Shown one piece after another: positions 55,917 to 64,000 of a stretch of DNA of 64,000 bases. Source of the stretch: Distichodus sexfasciatus (Eukaryota; Chordata; Actinopteri; Characiformes; Distichodontidae). Every line of letters begins with the position of its first letter. Positions within the stretch are counted from its first letter, which is position 1. A program made the translations under genes and the position numbers. The DNA lies in contig JAVGVS010000055.1 in the NCBI GenBank assembly GCA_032718565.1, positions 2,017,706 through 2,081,705 of the forward strand, given 5' to 3'. Below the pieces are notes generated by a model. The model worked only from the letters and a program-made list of their open reading frames with translations. It ran no database searches and was not told the DNA's origin.

Positions 55917-58233
55917 AAGTCAAATAATGATAAATAATGTCACCTATATAATGATACTATCAAATATCAGAATGTATTGATGAGCTTACATTGGATAAAT
56001 TCCAAAAGAATAAGTTATCAATTTAAAATGCAGCGCAGAGCAACACCTCCTTCACAGGTCAGTCCAGCACTGAGCAGAATGAGAGTCATGTTCTCATCTT
56101 TATAACAGACAGTGACATCATTCCATGGCCATCCCATAGTGAGAGAAACCTCTGGGTGGAGAACGCACACTCTTAACAACTTAAAACTTCAGTGTATAGT
56201 GTAATTATAAGTTTTAAATTCTCCTTGACGGTCTCCATAAACATGTTCAGTGACAATTGTACAAATATCATAACATATTCAAACATGTTTTTATATTTAT
56301 ATAGGGATACACAATAGGGGAATTATGGCTTGATGCAGATATCCGATATTTTCATGCGTGTATCTACTGATGCCGATACCGATAAATGGCAAGTTGAGTG
56401 CCTAAAGACAAGACATTTTGCTCGCAGAAGTTCCACTGCACGCTCTGAATTTTGAACTAAAAATAGCACCATAAGTCTGACATTTCTAACACAACGCCAA
56501 GTAAAACGAGCATAACAGCAGAGTGGAGCGAAGGCAGAGCACTTTGAGCGCAGTGCACGACATTTCAAGAAAAAGTCACTTCCCGGCCTATGTAGTGTAT
56601 CAAGTCTAATAAGGTGTGTGCGACACTCCATGTGTACTACCTAGTGTGTGGAGAGCCATTGAGGTACAACTCTGGCTATTTCCTGAGATGCATATTACCA
56701 CATAGAAAAATATGATACCTATCATACTATTTAGTGTGGTAGTACGCGGCTTGGGACGCAGCCCATGTGCGAGCTCACATTCTCTAAGCGAGGCAAACAC
56801 ACAATAGAATTTTTGGTGCGTACAGGCAGAGCTGAGTGTGTAAAGACAAGAGATTTTGCTCACGAACGTTCCACTGCGTGCTCAGAATTTTGGCACAAAA
56901 TATATATATATATTTTTTTTTTATCTTTTAACTTGTATTCCTTGTTTTACTTTTTAAAAACTTTTTCTATAGTTGCACAGTCGAAGAAAGTGTGTGTTGT
57001 AACTGTGTAACTATGTACATGACAAGTAATGAATCTTGAACTGAACTAAAAGCTTATTAAACTTTGGCATCCTGGTTGATATGATTAAACCCACAGCTGT
57101 AACTGCAACTCGGAACATACTGTATGTCTAGTGAGTGAGTGATTATGTGTCATTGTGAACACACCACAGCACAGCAGACAGTGCACCACAATGAAATGTG
57201 ACCTCTGCATTCAACCCATCCGTGAAGGAGCAGCGGGCAGCTAACAAGCTTGGGGACAGTAACTTGCTCATGAGTACCTCATGAGTACCTTCTGATCACG
57301 GGGTGAACACCCTACCGTTATGCCACCAACTCCCCCTGCCTATGTGTCTAGAAACATGGAGTGCAAAGTTGCTTTATAGGTTCTAAAGTCAGAAATGGAC
57401 GATTTCAGATTATACTTTGTTTCAAATGCACCTGTTTCTGTAACGTTGGGTAAACGCTGCTGCAGCCTTAAGGCAAGTTCAGAGAGAATGAAGAGAAACT
57501 TCTGCCTATAGTCCTTCCATATGAGAACTGTGCAAAGGCCCACATGATCCCCTAAGTGTGATCCCTAGCCTAAATACAGACATAAAGTACTGCATTTGAG
57601 CCCTCCGTGAAAAAGCAGTAGACAGCTGACATGGGCAGCACCCAAGGAGCAGTGCTTGGAGACAACCCCAACTCCCTATCCATTATGGTACTAACTACTT
57701 CTGCATCTTTGCATAGAACAAATCAACTTTAATAGAGATATTCCAGAGAAAGAGAGAGCACACGTACACTGCTGCTACTACTCTGCAAATGTATATTTAA
57801 TAGATTTGTTAGTGATTGAGAGATATTCATATATTTATACATATTTATACAAAAGTTTGCTACACATTGTATTCCACATACTTACTAAGTAACATTTGTT
57901 TTAATCTGTTTTTAAAATGCTTGTGTATTTATCTTTCACAACCTTTCCAATGAATTTAGTTTTAACTTATTTAATAGAACTTTATCAGTTTTGAAGTAAA
58001 GACTGATAAGGTTATTTTCTTTTAATCCTATCACATCTTTTTGTCACTTTACCTCACCGTAAGCAAAGTTAAACAGCTGCATTTAGCAGAGTTATGGCAA
58101 AACCCACATCAGGGAGGATCATTTAAATGGTAAACTTATACGTTGTGCAAATTGCTGCCATATTTTCCTTAAATGTGTTTACAGAACCATCAAAAATACT
58201 ACGTGTCTAGACATGGGGTGGACTAGCTGTGAT
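55917..58233. other. Intergenic region between copies 4 and 5
   Basis: A hAT-like degraded element from about 56303 (TAGGGATACACAATA), GCGTCCGAAAT-family fragments near 56610-56765 and SINE copies at 57128-57335 and 57598-57695. No gene is seen. Confidence 0.55.
57128..57335 (-). repeat. tRNA-derived SINE copy with internal deletion
   Basis: Family tail GTGAGTGATTATGTGTCATT and body TGACCTCTGCATTCAACCC. The B-box segment is deleted around 57290. A second partial copy lies at 57598-57695. Confidence 0.75.
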
Positions 58234-59238
58234 TCAGTGTACATGAGCAGACGGCTTGACTTTGACCGTGCCACAGAGGAAGTAGTATGTGAACAAGGGT
58301 CGCACGGCTTCATCTCTCAGCCCGTAGATGAGGGGACTCAAGCAACGAGGCAGAATCAGGACGACCACGTAATTCACATAGCGCAGGTGGACGAAGAGAG
58401 AGTTGTCGTCGCCACACAATAAATACAGTACTCTTTCTATACTGGTGAGCAGGAGAGAGGTGAGACACAGGCCCAGCTGAATGAGGTGGAGCAGCACGGT
58501 CCTGTGAGCTCTCTTAGCCGAGTCTTTTTTGGAGGAAACAGACCTGGCTGTGATCAAGATGCTGACGTAGGTGAAAAGGATGATTAACACCACAGACACA
58601 AAGTGGAAGACGTTAAAACCCTGCAGGACGTCGACTTGCCATTGCTTCATGAAGAGCCTCTCCCTCGTGCAGTAGATTTGTGAAGTTAAAAAGTTAGGGT
58701 CCGTCACAGCGGCGAAAAGCACGTCGATGATGAAGTTTATGGAGCCCAAAAACCAGACGATTCCAATGGCAACATAAGTCTTGTTCTTAGTGACAATTTC
58801 AGCGTGTCTCAGAGGAAAGCGTATGGCACAGTAGCGCTCCAGTGACATTACAGCCAGGTTTAAAGGCGCATTCCGGAAAGTCGTACATGACACAAACACC
58901 ACAAATGCGCAGACGGCCGTAATTAACTTGAGCAAAGCCATGGAGAAGATGTACAGCAGGGCTGTGATGAACAGCTGAATAGAGTCGTTGAGGACCATGT
59001 GTGCAAAGAGAATATAGCGCGGCGTCTCTTTCAAAACATGCTTGCTCCAAACACTATAGAACATAATGGCATTCAAATAGATGAAGAACGCGGATAAAAA
59101 TATTACAATAGTCATTTTTGTTATTGGTATAGCATTCAACTCCAAACGAAAAACTTGTTTATATATGAAGGAAACCTCATGAGTGCTTTCATTAAGCATC
59201 AATAAGTTGTTTACAGGATTGCTTGAATTAGTAGCCAT
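58234..59238 (-). CDS. Odorant receptor, or131-2-like, copy 5
   Basis: Intact single-exon receptor of 334 residues. It has an N-terminal NSS sequon, KETPRYILFAHMVLNDSIQL, SLERYCAIRFPLRHAEIVTK at TM3, QIYCTRERLFMKQWQ in the second extracellular loop, RAHRTVLLHLIQLGLCLTS at TM6 and LSPLIYGLRDEAVRPLFTYY after TM7. The 3' half of the gene and its 3' flank (58201 to about 58740) are almost identical to copy 6 (61082 to about 61620), except for one 52-bp patch at 58406-58457. That patch encodes the end of TM6 and the third extracellular loop. Confidence 0.93.
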   Translation of the reverse strand: MATNSSNPVNNLLMLNESTHEVSFIYKQVFRLELNAIPITKMTIVIFLSAFFIYLNAIMFYSVWSKHVLKETPRYILFAHMVLNDSIQLFITALLYIFSMALLKLITAVCAFVVFVSCTTFRNAPLNLAVMSLERYCAIRFPLRHAEIVTKNKTYVAIGIVWFLGSINFIIDVLFAAVTDPNFLTSQIYCTRERLFMKQWQVDVLQGFNVFHFVSVVLIILFTYVSILITARSVSSKKDSAKRAHRTVLLHLIQLGLCLTSLLLTSIERVLYLLCGDDNSLFVHLRYVNYVVVLILPRCLSPLIYGLRDEAVRPLFTYYFLCGTVKVKPSAHVH

Positions 59239-61114
59239 AAGCTAAAGAAATAGCTGTTTGCTATAATGTATATTGATATAATAATAATATCAGCAGATAT
59301 CGGTATGTGTATAGAATAAAATAGACAATGTTACAAAATTTACCAGCATAAGATAAGCCCTCTCTCATGTCAGCCAAGCCCTGACTGCTCCTGCAGTATT
59401 TATTTGTTTATTTATATAAGGCGCAGTGACATCATTCCATTGTTGTCTCACGGGCAGTTGGATACTGAGCCTTTTCAGATGCTTGAGTGAGAATAGGGCT
59501 CTTACAGCGCCCAGGGACCAGTGCTTGGGGAACGTACTTTGCCCTTGAGTACGCCAGTGGTACATTTACCAGTCCAGGACTTGAACTGGTGATCTTCCGA
59601 TCACAGGGCGAACGTGGTGTGTTCACAATGACAAATAATCACTCACTAAAAATTTAAAGTAAAACTTGGCAGATTGGAGACATATATATTGCAGAGGCAA
59701 TGGCAAAAGAGGGACCCAACCCCTTGAACACTGGGTTCTGCCCAACTTATCGTCCGAGAAAATCCCACAATGTGGGAAGGCACATGGGGCATCCTGCCCA
59801 AACGGCAAGAACACAACAATGCTCTAAAAAATTAGAGACCCAAAAGTCTTAGAATTCATTTGGTACTGGACAAAAATCTTAGTAGTACTTATATTAGTGA
59901 TCAATAAGCTTGTTGAATAAATGCGTTCATCAGTAGCCATTAGACACCGTAGAGATAAACATATGCTTATGAAGTATCATGATCTAATGGTACCAACAGT
60001 TTTGTGGTATTTAATTATAAGCATTACATTTATGGACATAAATCTGTTGCGTGTGCTGTGAGATAAGGCCTCTTAAATCACTTCAGACCTGAGTGGTAAT
60101 AATATCAGGGATTGGTTGTAGTAAGAGATAGTGGTCATAGATCTCCATCCCACAGTGAGAGGTGCTGTCAGCTCTGGGTGGAGATAGTGACTCGGAGCTG
60201 ATTATGTGGCTCTGGAACATTGTGCTACATCTACACACAGCAACTACTTTCCAACCGTCTAGATTGTTCATATTACTGCGGTTAAAACAACCTTTTTCGT
60301 GCAGAATAAACTTCAGGTTTGATTAGAATCCATGAATTGCTGGTCGGTTTCTGACCAAGGTGCTGTTATGGTCTGGACATGATTTCGGTAGTAGAGCATT
60401 ATTAACACAGCTTTTCATATTTAATATTTAAGTTTTATCTGAGATCACATTTTTTCTTCCAGGAATAGTTAAATCCACAGAAGTAGCTCCAACCCTACAA
60501 AATTCCTACAAATCTGATTAGTTATATACCACATATAATGTTTTTAATCTATTCATTTTGATCTATTAAGTATATTGAAATGTATTCTGTTTACCAAAAA
60601 AGTCTATGTTTCTCTGTTGAGCTCATATATTTATCAATGTTTAAATGAATTTTAAAAGTAATTCTCTAGAGAAGACACTGTAAACATCATAACCAACCCT
60701 AAATATTAAACTGAATTTAATATTTCATGAAGTTTGTACTTTATATTGGTTTGTATGATCATTCATTGCTTTTTTGAGAACCAGAATCAGATTTTATTAA
60801 GCTCATTTTATGCAAATATAATATAAAGTTTTATCCAAATGTAAATTGTCATTTTTATATTGATATTTTCTTGTCCCATTTAATCACTGATCCAAATTTA
60901 ATCTCACTGACCAATAATATCATTTACATATAAAGCCAATGTTTGTTACATTAACACCTTTGAGGAAATGTCTGAGTGTATTTGCTGTATTTGACAGAGC
61001 TGAACCAAAACCGCCATCAAGCAGAACATTTTAATTATATACATCGTTTCTGAACAAAAAAAATATGCATTTCCTCCATTTACGTGTCTAGACATGGGGT
61101 GGACTAGCTGTGAT
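59239..61114. other. Intergenic region between copies 5 and 6
   Basis: A SINE lies at 59500-59645. The rest is AT-rich with no recognised feature. Confidence 0.55.
59500..59645 (-). repeat. tRNA-derived SINE, internally deleted copy
   Basis: Carries the CAGTGCTTGGGGAACGTAC and ACTTGAACTGGTGATCTTCC segments and then the AATAATCACTCACT tail in an unusual arrangement, so it is rearranged. Confidence 0.6.
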
Positions 61115-62119
61115 TCAGTGTACATGAGCAGACGGCTTGACTTTGGCCGTGCCACAGAGGAAGTAGTATGTGAACAAGGGTCGCACGGCTTCATCTCTCA
61201 GCCCGTAGATGAGGGGACTCAAGCAACGAGGCAGAATCAGGACGATCACGTAATTCACATAGCGCAGGTGGATGAAGAGAGAGTTGTTACTTCCCGTCAT
61301 CATGTAAAGAGCTCTCTCTATGGTGCTGTAGAGGAAGGAGGTGAGACACAGGCCCAGCTGAATGAGGTGGAGCAGCACGGTCCTGTGAGCTCTCTTAGCC
61401 GAGTCTTTTTTGGAGGAAACAGACCTGGCTGTGATCAAGATGCTGACGTAGGTGAAAAGGATGATTAACACCACAGACACAAAGTGGAAGACGTTAAAAC
61501 CCTGCGAGACGTCGACTTGCCATTGCTTCATGAAGAGCCTCTCCCTGGTGCAGTAGATTTGTGAAGTTAAAAAGTTAGGGTCCGTCACAGCGGCAAAAAG
61601 CACGTCGATGATGGAGTTTATGGAGCCAATAAACCAGATAAACCCAATGGCAATGTAGGTCTTTTTCTGAGTGACTACTGCAGCGTGTCTCAGAGGAAAG
61701 CGTATGGCAAAGTAGCGCTCCAGTGCCATCGCAGCCAGGTTTAAGGGCGCGTTCCGGAAAGTGGTATACGAAACAAAAACCACAATGGCACAGGCAACCG
61801 TAATTAACTTGAGCAGAGCCAAGGAGAAGATGTACAAGAAGGACGTGATGAAGAGCTGAACGGAGTCGTTGAGGAGCATGTGTGCAAAGAGAATATAGCG
61901 TGGCGTCTCTTTCAAAACACGCTTGCTCCTGACAGCGAAAAACATCAGAGCATTCAAATAGATGAAGAACACAGACATCAATATTGCAATCAATATTTTT
62001 GCTATTTGTGCTGCGTTCATCTCAACTTGAAACACTTGCTGCTGAATAAACAACACCTCCGCAGCGCTGGTGTTAGTTATCAATAAGCCATTTAAGGAAC
62101 TGCTTTCATTCTTGGCCAT
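61115..62119 (-). CDS. Odorant receptor, or131-2-like, copy 6
   Basis: Intact single-exon receptor. The open frame extends upstream to 62191, but the start at 62119 (MAKNESS) is chosen because it gives 334 residues, the same as copy 5, and puts a sequon at the N-terminus as in its relatives. Key blocks: KETPRYILFAHMLLNDSVQL, ALERYFAIRFPLRHAAVVTQ at TM3, QIYCTRERLFMKQWQ, RAHRTVLLHLIQLGLCLTS and LSPLIYGLRDEAVRP. The 3' half is nearly identical to copy 5. The patch at 61287-61338 instead resembles the downstream partial receptor at 63434. Ligand unknown. Confidence 0.93.
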   Translation of the reverse strand: MAKNESSSLNGLLITNTSAAEVLFIQQQVFQVEMNAAQIAKILIAILMSVFFIYLNALMFFAVRSKRVLKETPRYILFAHMLLNDSVQLFITSFLYIFSLALLKLITVACAIVVFVSYTTFRNAPLNLAAMALERYFAIRFPLRHAAVVTQKKTYIAIGFIWFIGSINSIIDVLFAAVTDPNFLTSQIYCTRERLFMKQWQVDVSQGFNVFHFVSVVLIILFTYVSILITARSVSSKKDSAKRAHRTVLLHLIQLGLCLTSFLYSTIERALYMMTGSNNSLFIHLRYVNYVIVLILPRCLSPLIYGLRDEAVRPLFTYYFLCGTAKVKPSAHVH

Positions 62120-63433
62120 AAGTGATATAAATAATTTGCCTAATGTTATAATGCTGCTAACAGATGTGTAATAATATTTTATGTGATGCAAACAGAAAAA
62201 AATATCTTTACAATTTATGCAAAGCCTCTATCTTATGCCAGTCCAGCCCAGGCCTGTTAGTTTTATACTGAACAGCCACATCATAACATGTCATTCTCCC
62301 CGTCCCAATGTGAGATGACGACATACATCTGGGTGGAGACACCAGGTGAGACTTTCTGTATGCTGTAGTTAATCCTGTCACACCAATAAATAACTCTATA
62401 GGTGACATTTTAGTCACTTTTGACTAAAATGAATGAATTTTACTGAACCTTTATTATTTTAATGAAATATGTAACTGCGGTGAGCATTCACATGTTATAC
62501 AATTATTATCCCACAAACTTTTTCTGACCGCTGCTTCTCCTACAGTTTTTGTGCTAGAAACTTTGTTCCAACCCCTAAGCGTGTGGCATATTGCAGTGTG
62601 GGCTGCTTGTATACGTATATACTGTAGTCTCCCCTTTGGAGACATGGCTTCCCACTTCTGACAGTCAAATTTTGGGGCAGTTGATGGCGTTCGCCCTGTG
62701 ATCGGAAGGTCGCCGGTTCAAATCCCAGGACCAGTAAAGGTACCACTGAGGTACTCATTCCCAAGCACTGCTCCCCTGGCGCTGCTCATGTCAGCTGCTT
62801 ACTGCTCCTTCATGGATGAGTCAAATGCAGAGGTCACATTTCATTGTGGTGCACTGTGTTATAATAATAATTAATACCTATAAATGACTTTATTAAGTGT
62901 ATTTAATATGAACTGAAAGGTTTTTAGGAAAATCATACTGTTCCTCTGTTGCTCAGTTTACTTATATTTTACAATATCTTGTTGTGTTTTATGACTTCAC
63001 TACTGAAATTTCTTAAGTATTATTCAATAAAATTCTACATATAAAAGGCATTTGTGCAGCAACGTCAGCAGATCAAATTTTAATGTAGGTTTCACCTGGA
63101 CAGCTGCCCTGTTATAAACTTTAAAGTCTGAACTTTGTCCAGGAAGAAGTGCATTTCATCAACATATACATTCAAATTATGTTTATTTTAAAAATCACCA
63201 TAAATAATTTATAGCTAATTTTAGGTTCTTGTTTTTGGAAAATGACAAGCTTATGGAGTGTAAGAAACTCATATTTATGAGTATATTTATGTGATTGTTT
63301 ATGACTTATTCAGGTTGAAAACCTTTTTTACACATTAATTACCATAAATACATAACATTGTGAAATATTAATGTGATTGTTACAGTAATATATACATTTA
63401 ATTTGATGAAGCATTTACACTTGACTGCTGCAC
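62120..63433. other. Intergenic region between copy 6 and the edge receptor
   Basis: One SINE (62680-62866) in otherwise AT-rich sequence. No gene is seen. Confidence 0.6.
62680..62866 (+). repeat. tRNA-derived SINE copy
   Basis: Head CAGTTGATGGCGTTCGCCCT, B box GGTTCAAATCCC, body GGTACCACTGAGGTACTC and CACATTTCATTGTGGTGCAC. Confidence 0.85.
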
Positions 63434-64000
63434 TTAAGGCACAGTGACGGCAGGCCTCACTCTTTTGGCACCACAGCTGAAATAGTATTTGAACAAGGGT
63501 CGTACGGCCTCGTCTCTCAGCCCGTAGATGAGCGGACTCAGACAGCGGGGCAAAATCAAGATTATGAGGAAATTCAAATACCGCAAGTGTATAAACAGAG
63601 AGCTAGTGCTGCCAGTCATCATGTAAAGCATCCTCTCTATGGTGGCGTACAAAAAGGAGGTGAGACACAAACCCAGCTGAATGAGGTGCAGCAGGACGGT
63701 TCTGTGAGCTTTCTTAGCCGAGTCTTTATTAGAGGAAATCGACTTGGCAGTGACCATGATGCTGATGTAAGTAAAAAAGATGATCACCGTCACGGACACG
63801 AAGTAGAGGATGTCAAACCATTGAGCCTTATCCACCTGCCACTTGGCCACGAAGAGTCGCTCGCGAGTGCAAAATGTGATTTTAAGTAATTGACTGGGAT
63901 CTGAGATGAGCTCAAATAAGATGTCGGTCAGAAAGTTCAGGGAGCTTAAGAACCAGATGACCCCGAGGGCGATGTGAGTGCTCCTCTGAGTGGCAATGGT
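63434..64000 (-). CDS. Odorant receptor, or131-2-like, copy 7, cut by window edge
   Basis: The minus-strand frame is open from 64000 down to the stop codon at 63434. It covers the end of intracellular loop 2 (TIATQRS), TM4 (IALGVIWFLSSLNF), the second extracellular loop with FCTRERLF, TM5, KKAHRTVLLHLIQLGLCLTS at TM6, LSPLIYGLRDEAVRPLFKYY after TM7 and a short tail ending VTVP. No stop codon is seen, so it is probably intact, but TM1-TM3 and the start lie outside the window. The second extracellular loop differs most from the other copies. Confidence 0.88.
   Translation of the reverse strand, partial: TIATQRSTHIALGVIWFLSSLNFLTDILFELISDPSQLLKITFCTRERLFVAKWQVDKAQWFDILYFVSVTVIIFFTYISIMVTAKSISSNKDSAKKAHRTVLLHLIQLGLCLTSFLYATIERMLYMMTGSTSSLFIHLRYLNFLIILILPRCLSPLIYGLRDEAVRPLFKYYFSCGAKRVRPAVTVP

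Noticed and set aside
61094..61468. Plus-strand frames opposite receptor copies 5 and 6
   Set aside because: They are shadow frames of the receptors, conserved only because the receptors are.

Overview
The window is a stretch of ray-finned (teleost-type) fish genome. The evidence is compact genes whose exons match vertebrate proteins, a tandem cluster of fish-type single-exon odorant receptors (or131-2-like), and dense fish-style repeats: a tRNA-derived SINE, hAT, Tc1-like and Harbinger-like DNA elements, MITEs and long microsatellites. The species cannot be named from sequence alone.

Layout: (1) 174-9853, plus strand: the last eleven coding exons of a CNK-family scaffold gene, best match cnksr2, with the PH domain intact and the 5' part outside the window; a long 3' region full of repeats runs to a poly(A) signal near 13534. 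(2) 15599-30233, plus strand: a complete spermine synthase gene (sms) in 11 exons. All exon phases close, giving 1083 nt and 360 residues. (3) 33436-39624 and onward, plus strand: a complete protein phosphatase methylesterase 1 gene (ppme1) in 13 coding exons. (4) 43690-64000, minus strand: five intact odorant receptor genes, one receptor cut by the window edge, one truncated receptor pseudogene and one small C-terminal fragment.

The housekeeping genes are linked by position rather than by pathway. cnksr2 is a RAS/RAF scaffold, sms makes spermine, and ppme1 demethylates PP2A. cnksr2 and sms also lie near each other on the human X chromosome, so that pair is old synteny. The receptor cluster is a separate birth-and-death family, with signs of gene conversion and decay.

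The most notable signals are: three introns with full U12-type (minor spliceosome) signals in two neighbouring genes, two of them AT-AC; a three-layer nest at 20405-24236 (a tandem array split by a BED-finger hAT element, itself split by a Harbinger-like element); a 22-bp tandem unit expanded at three loci within 22 kb; and a patchwork of near-identical and divergent blocks between neighbouring odorant receptors. I saw no prokaryotic system, CRISPR array, tRNA gene or rRNA gene.
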